DNA from: Clavibacter michiganensis | Lineage (GTDB): Bacteria > Actinomycetota > Actinomycetes > Actinomycetales > Microbacteriaceae | Length of the DNA stretch: 64,000 bases | Direction of reading: 5' to 3' | Assembly: GCA_002150995.1 (NCBI GenBank) | Contig: MDHJ01000001.1 | Span: forward strand, 2,914,001 to 2,978,000 | In this document: positions 23,706 through 37,743 of the stretch, in pieces | Numbering within the stretch: position 1 is the stretch's first letter | How the letters are laid out: every line of letters begins with the position of its first letter | The notes under the pieces: model-generated | What the model saw: the letters and a program-made list of their open reading frames with translations, nothing else | The model's database searches: none | Told to the model about the DNA's origin: nothing | Position numbers and translations under genes: made by a program

Positions 23706-25243
23706 ATGTCCACTGACACCTTCGGCGCGCTCGGCGTGCCCGCTCCCCTCGTCTCGGCCCTCACGGCGAACGGCATCACCACGCCGTTCCCCATCCAGGT
23801 CGACACCCTCCCCGACACCCTGAACGGCCGCGACGTGCTCGGCCGCGGGAAGACGGGCTCCGGCAAGACGCTGGCGTTCGCCATCCCGATGATCGCGCGC
23901 CTCGGCGGCGGCCTCGCCGGCGGCCGCCGCCGCCCGGGCCGCCCGCTCGGCCTCATCCTCGCGCCGACCCGCGAGCTCGCCACGCAGATCACGGCCGCCA
24001 TGGCGCCGCTGGCCGAGGCGTACGACCTCACCACCACCACGATCTTCGGCGGCGTCTCGCAGCAGCGCCAGGTCGCGGCCCTCAAGGCCGGCGTCGACGT
24101 GGTCGTGGCCTGCCCCGGCCGCCTCGAGGACCTCATGAAGCAGGGCTTCGTGAACCTCGACGCCGTGGAGATCACCGTCCTCGACGAGGCCGACCACATG
24201 GCCGACCTGGGCTTCCTGCCCGTCGTCACGCGGATCCTCGACAAGACCCGAACACCGGCCAGCGCATGCTGTTCTCCGCCACGCTCGACAACGGCGTGGA
24301 CAAGCTCGTGCGCCGCTACCTGCACGACCAGGTGCTGCACTCCGTCGACGAGGCGAACTCGCCCGTCGCCGCCATGACGCACCACGTCTTCGAGGCGTCC
24401 GACGTCGAGGCCAAGCGCCTCCTGGTGCAGAAGCTCGCGGGCGGCACCGGCCGCCGCATCCTCTTCATGCGCACGAAGCACCACGCCAAGAAGCTCGCGA
24501 AGCAGCTCACCGACGCGGGCATCCCGTCGGTGGACCTGCACGGCAACCTCTCGCAGGTCGCCCGCGACCGCAACCTCGCCGCGTTCGCCGCGGGCGACGT
24601 CAAGGTCCTCGTGGCCACCGACGTCGCGGCGCGCGGCGTGCACGTCGACGACATCGAGCTCGTGATCCACGTCGACCCGCCGGCGGAGCACAAGGCGTAC
24701 CTGCACCGCTCGGGCCGCACGGCGCGCGCGGGCTCCGCGGGCGACGTCGTCACGATCATGCTGCCGGCGCAGCGCAAGGACGTGCAGCTCCTCATGCGCA
24801 AGGCCGACATCCACGTCACCCCGCAGCAGGTCACCGAGACCTCGCCCGCCGTGGCCGAGCTGACGGGCGCCGTCGCGGCGTACGTGAAGCCCGCCCCGCG
24901 CGAGACGAAGTCGGTGCGCGAGGCCACCCAGCGCCAGTCGCAGGGCGGCCGCGCCAACGGCGGCGGACGCTCGCAGGGCGCCAACGCGCAGCGCAAGCGC
25001 GCGGCCCGCGACGGCGCGCCGGTCGGCGGTCGCCGCGAGGGCGCCGCGTCGGGTCGCCGCGACGGCGCCTCGGGCGGACAGCGCGGCGGCACGCCCCGCA
25101 CCTTCAGCACCTCGTCCGAGGGCTTCGGCGGCGGCTCGTCCGCCGCTCCCTCGCGTCCCCGCCAGGACCGCCCCGCGGCCTCCGGCGGTGCCGCGGCCGG
25201 CGGCCGGGCGCGCACGCACCGCCGCGTCTCCAGCGGACGCTAG
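23706..25243 (+). CDS. DEAD-box RNA helicase, with a one-base frameshift
   Basis: This is an ATP-dependent RNA helicase of about 512 residues once repaired. Domain 1 has the Q motif (TPFPIQ), Walker A GKTGSGKT (residues about 54-61), PTRELA and the DEAD box (LDEADHMADLGF). Domain 2 has SATLDNG, VATDVAARGVHVDD and HRSGRTARAG. The C-terminal 150 residues are Arg/Gly/Ser-rich, a typical RNA-binding tail. The frame breaks after RILDKT. One C missing from the C run at 24247-24249 restores KTPNTGQRMLFSAT. ATG 23706 follows GGAAGG at a workable distance. A terminator lies at 25281. Confidence 0.92.
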
Positions 25244-25280
25244 ACCGCACGACGCGCAGCGCGCGTCGGCATGAGACCGA

Positions 25281-25305
25281 GGGCCCCCGTCGCAGACGGG
25301 GGCCC
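25281..25305 (+). terminator. Rho-independent terminator after the DEAD-box helicase gene
   Basis: GGGCCCCCGTC (25281-25291) and GACGGGGGCCC (25295-25305) form a perfect 11-base-pair stem with a three-base loop, followed by TTCGTCGT. Confidence 0.8.
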
Positions 25306-25422
25306 TTCGTCGTGCCGGAGGACGGGACCCTCCGACTCCCCTGCGCCCCCGTCCGCGGCACCGTCCGCGGCACCGCGGGCGCCGCCTGGGGACGGTCGCC
25401 GGGGCCCGTGGCCGGACCGGGA

Positions 25423-25428
25423 TAGCTT
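25423..25428 (+). promoter_or_regulatory. Candidate -10 box for a leaderless mRNA
   Basis: TAGCTT ends six bases before ATG 25435 of the TetR-type gene. Confidence 0.5.
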
Positions 25429-25434
25429 GTGCGG

Positions 25435-26054
25435 ATGACGCGCGCCGCCCTCGCCACCCGAGGCCCATACCGCAAGGGCCTGGAGCGCAGGGAGCTCCTC
25501 ATCCGCACCGCCATCGAGGTGTTCGCGGAGCAGGGGTACCGCAGCAGCTCCCTCCGGGAGATCGCCGCGCGGGCCCAGATCACGCCGGCGGGCCTCCTGC
25601 ACCACTTCGCGGGCAAGGAGGAGCTGCTGCTCGCCGTGCTGGAGCGCCGCGAGGAGCGCCTCGCCGCCGCCGTCGAGGTGCACCGGCCGCGCAGCGTCGC
25701 CGAGCACGCGGCCGTCGTCATCGCCGACGGGGAGCAGAGCGCCTGCCTCACCCGCGTCATCGCCGTCGTCTCCTCGGAGGCGTCCGCGTCCGGCCACCCG
25801 CTGCACGACCTGTTCCGGGAGCGCCGGTCGCGCGAGCTCGAGCGCATCACGGCGGGCGTCGTGGTCGACCAGGCACGCGGTCTCATCGACCGGGAGCTCG
25901 ACCCGGGATCCGCCGCCGCGGTCGTGCTGTCCGCGATGGACGGCCTGCACGTGCAGCGCTGCTACGGCGTGGGCGCGGGGCGAGCGCGGCCTTCGAGGAC
26001 CTGCGCCGCCACTACCTCGAGCCGCCGTCCGCGGCGCGGTCCGCCGCCGTCTGA
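25435..26054 (+). CDS. TetR-family transcriptional regulator, with a one-base frameshift near the C-terminus
   Basis: The N-terminal helix-turn-helix is clear (LIRTAIEVFAEQGYRSSSLR, EIAARAQITPAGLLHHFAGK, residues 18-55), followed by a helical ligand-binding domain that includes SAMDGLHVQRCYGVG. The frame then runs into nonsense, while the next frame reads AAFEDLRRHYLEPPSAARSA to a TGA at 26054. One missing base near 25971-25985 joins them into about 206 residues, the usual size. The ligand and target are unknown; the gene precedes a convergent Nudix-like gene. Its own transcript is probably leaderless. Confidence 0.85.
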
Positions 26055-26068
26055 GCGACGGGATCCGG

Positions 26069-26623
26069 CTAGGGCAGCACGCCCACGGAGGCGAGGGCCG
26101 CGCGGAGCAGCGCGCCGCGGCCGCCCTCCATGTCGGCCGACACGGCGTCGGAGGCCGCCTCCTCCGGGGTCATCCAGGTGATCTCTAGGGCGTCCTGGCG
26201 GGGATCGCACGTGCCCGTGACCGGCACCACGTACGCCAGCGAGACGGCGTGCTGCCGCTCGTCCGTGAACGGGCTCGCGCCGGGGAACGGGAAGTACTCG
26301 GCCACCGAGAACGGCGTCGGGCTCGCGGGCAGCTGCGGGAACGCCATCGGCCCGAGATCCTTCTCGAGGTGGCGGAAGAGCGCGTCGCGCAGGGTCTCGC
26401 CGTACATCACGCGGCCCGAGACGAGCATGCGCGTCATCTGGCCGGTCGCCGTCGCGCGCAGCAGGACGCCGATGTCCTTCACGCGACCCACGCCATCGAC
26501 CCGCACGGGGACGGCCTCGACGTAGAGGAGGGGCAGGCGCTGCCGGATCTGCGCCAGCTCCACGTCCGACAGCCAGCCGGAGTTCGGGTCGGGGATGTTC
26601 GGGTCCGGGGTGCGAACGGTCAT
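26069..26623 (-). CDS. Nudix-like DUF4916 family protein
   Basis: This 184-residue protein has a Nudix-like core. The stretch GRVMYGETLRDALFRHLEKD (residues about 75-94) follows the spacing of a Nudix box, but the REUxEExGU element is degenerate (RHLEKDLG), so pyrophosphohydrolase activity is uncertain. AEYFPFPG and HAVSLAYVVPVTG form later strands. It starts at ATG 26623; GACAAT lies five bases upstream. It converges with the TetR gene, only 14 bases apart, and diverges from the esterase gene at 26755. Confidence 0.78.
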   Translation of the reverse strand: MTVRTPDPNIPDPNSGWLSDVELAQIRQRLPLLYVEAVPVRVDGVGRVKDIGVLLRATATGQMTRMLVSGRVMYGETLRDALFRHLEKDLGPMAFPQLPASPTPFSVAEYFPFPGASPFTDERQHAVSLAYVVPVTGTCDPRQDALEITWMTPEEAASDAVSADMEGGRGALLRAALASVGVLP

Positions 26624-26754
26624 GGTCCATTGTCACCCACCGCCGGAGCCCGGCGGCCACCCGGCGCGCGGACCGGATCCGCGGGGGCGGATGCGAGGAT
26701 GGGCGCGCCGGACGACCCCGCGTCCGCGCATCCGCCGCCGCCCCCGAGGACACC

Positions 26755-27396
26755 GTGACCGCACTCCCGCTGGATCGCGACGCCGTCCTCTGGTCGGCCT
26801 CCACCGCCGAGCTCGCCGACCGGCCGCTGCTCGTGCTGCTGCACGGGTACGGCTCGCACGAGGGCGACCTCTTCGGGCTCTCGCCGTACCTGCCGCTCGG
26901 GCCGGTGGTCGCGTCGCTGCGGGCGCCGATCGCCCTGCAGGGCGGCCACGCGTGGTTCCCGATCGTGCCGGGATCGACCGGCGACCCGGATCCCGCCGCC
27001 GCCGACGCCGCCGCGCAGGGGGTGCTCGACTGGCTCGACGGGCTGCCCGCGGCACCGCGCTCGGTCGGCCTCCTCGGCTTCAGCCAGGGCGGCGCGACCG
27101 CGCTCCAGCTCCTGCGGCTCGCGCCGGGGCGCTTCACCTACGCCGTGCAGCTCAGCGGGTTCTCGGTGCGCGGCGAGCACGCGGGCGACGCCGCGCTGGC
27201 GGCCGACCGCACGCCCGTGTTCTGGGGCCGCGGCACCGCCGACCAGGTGATCCCGGATGCCGCCGTCGCCCGCACGCGCGCGTGGATCGGCGGCCACACC
27301 GACCTCACCGAGCGCATCTACGAGGACCTGCCCCACTCGGTGTCCGCGCCGGAGCTCCGGGACGTGTCCGCGTTCATCCGGGAGCACGCGGGCTGA
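26755..27396 (+). CDS. Alpha/beta hydrolase of the phospholipase/carboxylesterase family
   Basis: This 213-residue cytoplasmic esterase has the oxyanion strand LLVLLHGYGSHEGDL (near residue 25), the nucleophile elbow GFSQGG (serine near residue 107), a late aspartate in WGRGTADQVIP and a histidine in DLPHSVSAPEL, giving a full Ser-Asp-His triad. The substrate is unknown. GTG 26755 is the start, with GAGGA nearby. The stop codon lies within a 20-base tandem duplication (27376-27420). Confidence 0.88.
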   Translation: MTALPLDRDAVLWSASTAELADRPLLVLLHGYGSHEGDLFGLSPYLPLGPVVASLRAPIALQGGHAWFPIVPGSTGDPDPAAADAAAQGVLDWLDGLPAAPRSVGLLGFSQGGATALQLLRLAPGRFTYAVQLSGFSVRGEHAGDAALAADRTPVFWGRGTADQVIPDAAVARTRAWIGGHTDLTERIYEDLPHSVSAPELRDVSAFIREHAG

Positions 27397-27420
27397 TCCG
27401 GGAGCACGCGGGCTGATCCG
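27376..27420. repeat. 20-base tandem duplication across a stop codon
   Basis: The 20-base unit at 27376-27395 is repeated exactly at 27396-27415 and followed by five more matching bases. The first copy carries the last residues and stop region of the esterase gene. Confidence 0.9.
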
Positions 27421-27538
27421 GCCGGCCGGCCCGGATCGCGGGTGGCGGCGGCGCGGCCCGGTGCCCGTCCGCGTCCCGGCCCCGTCCGCCGAGCGCGGGG
27501 CCGCGCCGGATGTCGGTGGCACGGAGGAGGATGAGCGG

Positions 27539-32364
<4,826 letters not shown>

Positions 32365-32376
32365 CGGGGGCAGCGC

Positions 32377-33180
32377 GTGCCTGAGGGCGACACCGTCTAC
32401 CGCACCGCCGCCCATCTGCAGGAGGCGATCGGGGGGCAGGTGCTGACGCGCACCGACTTCCGCGTGCCGGCGTTCGCGACCCTCGACCTCGCCGGCCGGG
32501 AGGTCGACGAGGTGGTGAGCGTGGGGAAGCACATCCTGCACCGCATCGGCGACCTGACGATCCACAGCCACCTCAAGATGGAGGGCTCCTGGCACATCTA
32601 CCAGCACGGCACCGCGTGGCGCCGGCCGGCGTTCGAGGCGCGCGTGGTGCTCGAGACGGCGGAGCGCGTGACGGTGGGGTTCGCGCTCGGGGTGCTGGAG
32701 GTGATCCCGCGCGACCAGGAGCACACGGTCGTGGGGCACCTGGGTCCCGACATCCTCGGGCCCGGGTGGGACGACGCGCAGGCCGAGGAGATCGTGCGGC
32801 GCATCTCCGCCCAGCCCGACCGTGCCATCGGCCTCGCCCTGCTCGACCAGCGGAACGCGGCCGGCATCGGCAACGTGTACCGCGCCGAGCTCTGCTTCCT
32901 GCGCGGCGTGCTGCCCACGCGGCCCGTGCGCGAGGTGCCCGACCTGCCCGCGATGATCGCGCTCGCCCGCCGCACCATGCGCGCCAACCGCGACCGCATC
33001 GAGCGCACCACCACGGGCGACCTGCGCCGCGGCCGCACCGACTGGGTCTACGGCCGCAAGGGCAAGCCGTGCCTGCGGTGCGGCACGCGCATCCAGCAGG
33101 GGCAGCTCGGCGACCCCGTGCGGCCCGGCATGGGCGCGCAGGACCGGGTCACCTACTGGTGCCCGTGCTGCCAGACCTGA
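32377..33180 (+). CDS. nei2: Endonuclease VIII-like DNA glycosylase (Nei2)
   Basis: This 267-residue Fpg/Nei-family enzyme excises oxidised bases and nicks the abasic site. The start GTG 32377 gives (M)PEGDTVYRTA, so after methionine removal Pro is the catalytic N-terminal nucleophile and Glu is next to it. GKHILHRIGDLTIHSHLKM is the conserved loop region, and NAAGIGNVYRAELCF is the helix-two-turn-helix. The C-terminal zinc finger is CLRCGTRI and CPCCQT. It lies 12 bases after lhr, pointing to a joint DNA-repair operon. Confidence 0.93.
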   Translation: MPEGDTVYRTAAHLQEAIGGQVLTRTDFRVPAFATLDLAGREVDEVVSVGKHILHRIGDLTIHSHLKMEGSWHIYQHGTAWRRPAFEARVVLETAERVTVGFALGVLEVIPRDQEHTVVGHLGPDILGPGWDDAQAEEIVRRISAQPDRAIGLALLDQRNAAGIGNVYRAELCFLRGVLPTRPVREVPDLPAMIALARRTMRANRDRIERTTTGDLRRGRTDWVYGRKGKPCLRCGTRIQQGQLGDPVRPGMGAQDRVTYWCPCCQT

Positions 33181-33211
33181 CGCGGATGGCGCCGACCGCG
33201 CCGATCCGGCC

Positions 33212-34744
33212 TCAGTCCCGCGGGGTGGACGCCGACGGCAGCTCGGGCGCCGGGTCGCCGCCCGCCCGGATGCGCGCCTCCTCCTGGCCGAGCACCGAAT
33301 GGCGGCGTCCGTAGAGGAAGTAGACCGCGAAGCCGAGCGCGAGCCATACGAGGAACCGGACCCAGGTGAGGGTCGTGAGGTTCAGCATCAGCCAGATGCA
33401 GAGCACCGCCGAGAGGATCGGCAGCCACGGCATGAACGGCACCCGGAACGACGCGCGGATGTCGGGGCGCTTGCGGCGCAGCACGATCACGCCGATGCTC
33501 ACCAGCACGAACGCGGACAGGGTGCCGATGTTGATCATCTCCTCCAGCACGCCCACGTCGGTGAAGCCGGCGAGGGCCGCGACGACGACGCCCGCGATGA
33601 TCTGCACCCGCACCGGGGTGCGGCGCTTGGCGCTCGTGCGGCTGAGGCCGCGGGGCAGCAGCCCGTCGCGGCTCATCGCGAAGACGACGCGGGCGAGGCC
33701 GAGCAGCAGCACCATGAGCACGGTGGTGAGGCCGAGGAGCGTGCCGATGGAGATGACCTGCGCCGCCCATCCCGCGCCCACCGCGGTGAAGGCGGTGGTG
33801 AGCGACGGGTCCTCGGCGTCGGCGAGCACCGTGTACGGCACCATGCCGGTGAGCACGAGGGTCACGAGCACGTAGAGCACGGTGACGACCGCGAGGCCGG
33901 CGAAGATGCCGCGCGGCAGGGTGCGCTGCGGGTCCTTCACCTCCTCGGCGCTGGTGGCGACGACGTCGAAGCCGATGAAGGCGAAGAAGACGAGCGAGGC
34001 GCCGGCGAGCAGGCCGTAGAGGCCGTACTGCGTGGGCTCCTGGCCGCTCGCCCAGGAGAAGAGGGACTGGGTCCACACGTCCGCGGAGGCGCCCTCGGCG
34101 GGGCGCTGCGGCGGGATGAACGGCGAGTAGTTCTCCGCCTTCACGTAGAACGCGCCGACCACGATGACGAACAGGACGACCGCGACCTTGAGCACGGTGA
34201 AGACGCTCGAGACGCGGCTGGAGAGCTTGGTGCCGAGCACGAGGAGCACGGTGAAGACGGCCGTGATGAGCACGGCGCCCCAGCTGATGCCGAGGCCGAG
34301 CACGGTGATGGTGGAGGGGATGTCGAGCCCCGCGAGCTGCAGCGCGGACTCCAGGTAGATGCCCCAGTACTTCGCGATGACGGCGGCCGCCGTGAGCATC
34401 TCGAGGATGAGGTCCCAGCCGATGATCCAGGCGAGCAGCTCGCCCATGGTGGCGTAGGTGAAGGTGTACGCGCTGCCCGCGACGGGCACGGCGGAGGCGA
34501 ACTCGGCGTAGCACATGATCGCCAGGCCGCACGTGACGGCGGCGAGCACGAACGCGAGCGTGACCGACGGTCCGGCGTAGTTCCCGGCGGCCTTCGCGCC
34601 GACGGAGAAGATGCCGGCGCCGACCGCGACGGCCACGCCCATCAGCATGAGGTCCCAGGTGCCGAGGGAGCGGGTGAGGCTGCGCTCGCCCCCCGCGGCG
34701 TCGGCGAGCGACGACTCGATGCTCTTCGTGCGGAACAGGCTCAT
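33212..34744 (-). CDS. APC-superfamily amino-acid permease
   Basis: This 510-residue integral membrane transporter has about 12-14 hydrophobic segments. The first helix carries the APC signature VAVAVGAGIFSVGAKAAGNY, and the next segments show YAEFASAVPVAGSAYTFTYA, typical of cationic amino-acid transporters (YfnA/CAT type). A C-terminal helix pair and the short tail match that subfamily. Substrate is not determinable, though basic or branched amino acids are usual. ATG 34744 is the start; no other gene shares its unit. The 3' end converges with nei2 31 bases away. Confidence 0.88.
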   Translation of the reverse strand: MSLFRTKSIESSLADAAGGERSLTRSLGTWDLMLMGVAVAVGAGIFSVGAKAAGNYAGPSVTLAFVLAAVTCGLAIMCYAEFASAVPVAGSAYTFTYATMGELLAWIIGWDLILEMLTAAAVIAKYWGIYLESALQLAGLDIPSTITVLGLGISWGAVLITAVFTVLLVLGTKLSSRVSSVFTVLKVAVVLFVIVVGAFYVKAENYSPFIPPQRPAEGASADVWTQSLFSWASGQEPTQYGLYGLLAGASLVFFAFIGFDVVATSAEEVKDPQRTLPRGIFAGLAVVTVLYVLVTLVLTGMVPYTVLADAEDPSLTTAFTAVGAGWAAQVISIGTLLGLTTVLMVLLLGLARVVFAMSRDGLLPRGLSRTSAKRRTPVRVQIIAGVVVAALAGFTDVGVLEEMINIGTLSAFVLVSIGVIVLRRKRPDIRASFRVPFMPWLPILSAVLCIWLMLNLTTLTWVRFLVWLALGFAVYFLYGRRHSVLGQEEARIRAGGDPAPELPSASTPRD

Positions 34745-34929
34745 GGGGCGTCCGTTCGATCGGGATGGCGGCGGGGAACGGGGACCGAGCCTACCGGCGG
34801 TCTGGATGCGCCCCCGGCCGGGGGCGCTGCCCCGTGCGGATCCGTGCCCGGGCGGGGGTCGACACGCCCGGACCGACGGAGGAGCAGGAGAAGCAGGAGG
34901 AGAAGTGCTCCCCCGACCTAGGCACCTCG

Positions 34930-34946
34930 GAGAAGCAGTGCTTCTC
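34930..34946. promoter_or_regulatory. Inverted repeat upstream of the sigma-factor gene
   Basis: GAGAAGCA and TGCTTCTC (34930-34937 and 34939-34946) are perfect 8-base arms around one central base, 52 bases before the sigma-factor start. It lies in an A-rich, purine-biased leader unlike its surroundings and could be an operator or mRNA hairpin. Confidence 0.4.
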
Positions 34947-34998
34947 TGGAGGAGCGGTCAAGCAGCGTGCCGCATCCGTCTCCAACGGAGGGTCCCCC

Positions 34999-35988
34999 GT
35001 GACCGAAACGCTGCGCCCGCGCGCCCGCGCCGCCGTCCCGCCCGTGCCCCTCGAGCGGGACCCCCGCGGCACCGCTCCTGCCGTCCGCCAGCCGGTCGCG
35101 CTCGCCCGCACGGCGGAGCCGCCGACGGGTCTCGCCGCCGCCCGGGACGAGAAGCGCCGGGTGACGCAGGACCGCTTCGTGCGGGCCGCCGCCGCCGCGG
35201 AGGGCCCCGCGGGAGACGCCGAGCGCCGGCGCCTGCACGAGCGGATCGTGCTCGACCACCTCGAGCTCGCCGACCGGATCGCCCGCCAGCACTCGGGGCG
35301 CGCGCACGACTGGAGCGACCTCCGCCAGGTCGGCTACCTCGGGCTGGTGAAGGCCGCGCGCCGCTACGACCCGGGGTTCGGGGCGCCGTTCGTGTCGTTC
35401 GCGATCCCCACCATCTCCGGCGAGATCAAGCGCCACCTGCGCGACAACGGCTGGGTCGTGCGACCGCCGCGCCAGGTCCAGGAGCTGCGGCACGCCCTGG
35501 TGGCCGCGGTGCCCGCGCTCACCCAGCGCCTCGGCCGCACCCCGACCGACCAGGAGCTCGCCGTGCACACGGGCCATCCGCGGGAGGCCGTCGTCGAGGC
35601 GCTGGCCGCCCACTCCAGCCTGCGGCCGGTGTCGCTCGACTTCACCGTGCAGGAGGAGGAGGGCACGTCGCTCGCCGACACCCTCGGGGCGGAGGACCCG
35701 GGCTACGTGCGCGCCGAGCGTACCCTGCTGCTGGACGCGGCGCGCGGGATCCTCAGCGACCGCGACCGGCGGATCCTGCACCTGCGCTTCGTCGACGAGT
35801 GCAGCCAGAGCGAGATCGCGGCCGAGCTCGGCGTGACGCAGATGCAGGTCTCGCGGCTGCTGACGCGGATCCTCGGCCAGCTGCGCACCGAGCTGACCCG
35901 CGGCGAGCCGGCCGCCCTGCCGGAGGTCGCGCCGCTCGCGGCGGTGTCGCCCATCCGCGCGAGCGGGGTCGACCGGCGGTCCGCCTAG
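34999..35988 (+). CDS. SigB/SigF-type sigma-70 family sigma factor
   Basis: This 329-residue alternative sigma factor has a disordered N-terminus, then region 2 (HDWSDLRQVGYLGLVKAARR, FVSFAIPTISGEIKRHLRD), region 3 (RLGRTPTDQELAVHTG) and region 4 (LSDRDRRILHLRFVDECSQS, EIAAELGVTQMQVSRLLTRI), the order of general-stress SigB/SigF proteins. GTG 34999 is chosen because GGAGG lies seven bases upstream; the longer frame to 34765 has an atypical charged stretch. No anti-sigma factor gene is adjacent, so control by partner switching would act from elsewhere. Confidence 0.88.
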   Translation: MTETLRPRARAAVPPVPLERDPRGTAPAVRQPVALARTAEPPTGLAAARDEKRRVTQDRFVRAAAAAEGPAGDAERRRLHERIVLDHLELADRIARQHSGRAHDWSDLRQVGYLGLVKAARRYDPGFGAPFVSFAIPTISGEIKRHLRDNGWVVRPPRQVQELRHALVAAVPALTQRLGRTPTDQELAVHTGHPREAVVEALAAHSSLRPVSLDFTVQEEEGTSLADTLGAEDPGYVRAERTLLLDAARGILSDRDRRILHLRFVDECSQSEIAAELGVTQMQVSRLLTRILGQLRTELTRGEPAALPEVAPLAAVSPIRASGVDRRSA

Positions 35989-36068
35989 CACGGGCCGCGC
36001 GGCCGGATCGCGCGGGGCGGGTCGTCGCCGTCCCCGTGCCGTGGCCGGGCGGGACGGCGCCCGGCCGG

Positions 36069-36659
36069 TCAGACGGCCGGCAGCGCGCCCGTCTGCACGA
36101 CCCGGCGCGCGACCTCGACGAGCTTCACGTTGCCGTCCTGCGAGTAGCGGCGGAGCACCTGGAACGCACGGTCGGCGTCGAGGGAGAAGCGCTCCATGAG
36201 GATGCCCTGCGCCTGGCCGATGAGCGTGCGGGACGCGAGGCCGCGCTCGAGCTCCTCGGCGGTGTCCCATGCGGCGAGCGCGATGCGCGCGTGCAGGGCG
36301 ATCTCCACCGCGGCGTCCCGGTCGCGTGCGTCGAGCGGTCCCGAGGCGCGGTGCAGCGCCACCGCCCCGGCGCGGTCGCGCCGCGCATCGGAGGCCTCGG
36401 CCAGGGGCACGCGGATCACGTCGGCCTCGTCGGCGTCCCCTCCGGCCGGATCCGCCGTCGCGAGCAGGGCGCCCAGCACCGGACCGCTCTCGCCCGCGAC
36501 GACGACACCCGCGGCACGCGGCAGGACGACGGCCGCCCCCGTGGCCGACGAGGCGGCGAGCAGGGCGGCGAGCAGCCGGTCGAGGCAGGAGGTGCGGTCG
36601 CGCGCGGAGTGCAGCGCGGCGACGACGTCGGCGGTCAGCGCCGAACGGTGCAGGTCCAT
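36069..36659 (-). CDS. ANTAR-domain response protein with a GAF-like domain
   Basis: This 196-residue protein has an N-terminal GAF-like sensor region (about residues 1-130) and a C-terminal ANTAR domain (about 140-190): LIGQAQGILMERFSLDADRA followed by RRYSQDGNVKLVEVARRVV. ANTAR domains bind paired RNA hexaloops and act as antiterminators. No matching twin hairpin was seen nearby, so the target is probably elsewhere. ATG 36659 is preceded by GGGAGGAG. It converges with the sigma-factor gene, 80 bases apart. Confidence 0.88.
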   Translation of the reverse strand: MDLHRSALTADVVAALHSARDRTSCLDRLLAALLAASSATGAAVVLPRAAGVVVAGESGPVLGALLATADPAGGDADEADVIRVPLAEASDARRDRAGAVALHRASGPLDARDRDAAVEIALHARIALAAWDTAEELERGLASRTLIGQAQGILMERFSLDADRAFQVLRRYSQDGNVKLVEVARRVVQTGALPAV

Positions 36660-36777
36660 GGGCTCCTCCCGGTCTCCGGGGGCTCCGTCGGCGTCGCGGC
36701 ACGGAGCCGCCCGTGATCCGCGGCACCGCGGGCACACGCCGAGCCCCGGCTCGTCCCCTCGAGTATCGCACCATGGG

Positions 36778-36789
36778 TTTGGGCCCAAA
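36778..36789. promoter_or_regulatory. Perfect 12-base palindrome upstream of the ANTAR gene
   Basis: TTTGGGCCCAAA is a perfect palindrome, framed by CCATG and CATGG outside. It lies between the ANTAR gene start and the end of the lipoprotein gene at 36913. It is A/T-richer than its surroundings and could be a dimeric protein site. Confidence 0.3.
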
Positions 36790-36912
36790 GTCTTCGGCAT
36801 GGACTCTCGGGAAGCCGTCGGATTCGGCCGGGGGACGGCGCCGCGGAGCGCCCACGGCCAGCCCGCAGCCCCAGCCCACGGCTCGGCCGGCGGCCCCGAC
36901 CGGCGACCCGGA

Positions 36913-37731
36913 TCAGGCGGCGACGGTCGTGCTGCGCCAGGCGAGCGAGTCGGGGCCGACCTGCCAGACCACGGTGACCGCGTCGCGGCCGTCGTCCTCG
37001 TCGCTCCAGCCGGACGTGTCGAGCACGAGCTCCCGGCTCGCCGACCGCGACACCACCTCGACGGGCACCTCGCTGCCGTCGACCCAGGCCCACGCCGCCT
37101 CCGGGAAGCCGACGAGCCCGCCGTCGCCCTCGGGCACGGCGAACGACAGGGTGATCGGCTGGGAGAGGTCGACGGGCGGGGTCGGGCCGCTCGACTCCTC
37201 CGGCCCGGCGGCGGGGTTCCGCCACTCGTAGGGCGTCGCACCGGTCGCGGGCACCACGTGGTCGTCGAGCCGGAGGCCCTGGTCGGTCTCCCGCACGATC
37301 CACGCGTCGGCGATGTCGCGGTCGACGGCGGAGACCAGGGTGAACGCCCCCTCGGGCCCCTCGGCCACGGACGGATCGACGGCGCGCAGCCGCTCCGCCT
37401 CCTCCGGCGAGACGGTGCCCTGCCGCCCGAACGCGGCGGAGTACGACGCGAAGGACGCGGCGGACTCCTGCGCCTCGGCGGTGAGCATCTCCCATGCGGC
37501 GGCGGCGTCGCCCGCCGCGACCGCGTCGAGGTAGTCGGCGACGAGCGCGGTCTCCGCGGAGGAGGCGTCGGCTCCGGCGCCCACCGCCTCCGTGGACCCC
37601 GTGGGCTCCGTCGTCGTGACCGCGGTCGGAGCCGGCAGCGGGACGGCATCGCCTCCGTCCGGCGCGGTGCACGAGCTCAGCACCACGGTGGACGAGGCGA
37701 TCAGGACGAGGGGCAGGCTTCGGATCCTCAT
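36913..37731 (-). CDS. Predicted lipoprotein, function unknown
   Basis: This 272-residue exported lipoprotein has a signal peptide with the lipobox VLSSC near residue 21, then a Thr/Pro/Ala-rich linker. A helical NTF2-like segment follows (VADYLDAVAAGDAAAAWEML, residues about 65-85), and a beta-rich C-terminal part is seen after residue 140. No enzyme signature was seen. TAGCGT lies six bases before ATG 37731, so the mRNA is probably leaderless. It is oriented toward the ANTAR gene but with a 250-base gap. Confidence 0.75.
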   Translation of the reverse strand: MRIRSLPLVLIASSTVVLSSCTAPDGGDAVPLPAPTAVTTTEPTGSTEAVGAGADASSAETALVADYLDAVAAGDAAAAWEMLTAEAQESAASFASYSAAFGRQGTVSPEEAERLRAVDPSVAEGPEGAFTLVSAVDRDIADAWIVRETDQGLRLDDHVVPATGATPYEWRNPAAGPEESSGPTPPVDLSQPITLSFAVPEGDGGLVGFPEAAWAWVDGSEVPVEVVSRSASRELVLDTSGWSDEDDGRDAVTVVWQVGPDSLAWRSTTVAA

Positions 37732-37737
37732 CCTCCG

Positions 37738-37743
37738 ACGCTA
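37738..37743 (-). promoter_or_regulatory. Candidate -10 box for a leaderless mRNA
   Basis: TAGCGT (minus strand) ends six bases before ATG 37731. Confidence 0.5.

Noticed and set aside
34765-34998. Longer N-terminus of the sigma factor from 34765
   Set aside because: The extra residues are low in similarity to any sigma region, overlap the inverted repeat and lack a ribosome binding site; GTG 34999 has GGAGG.
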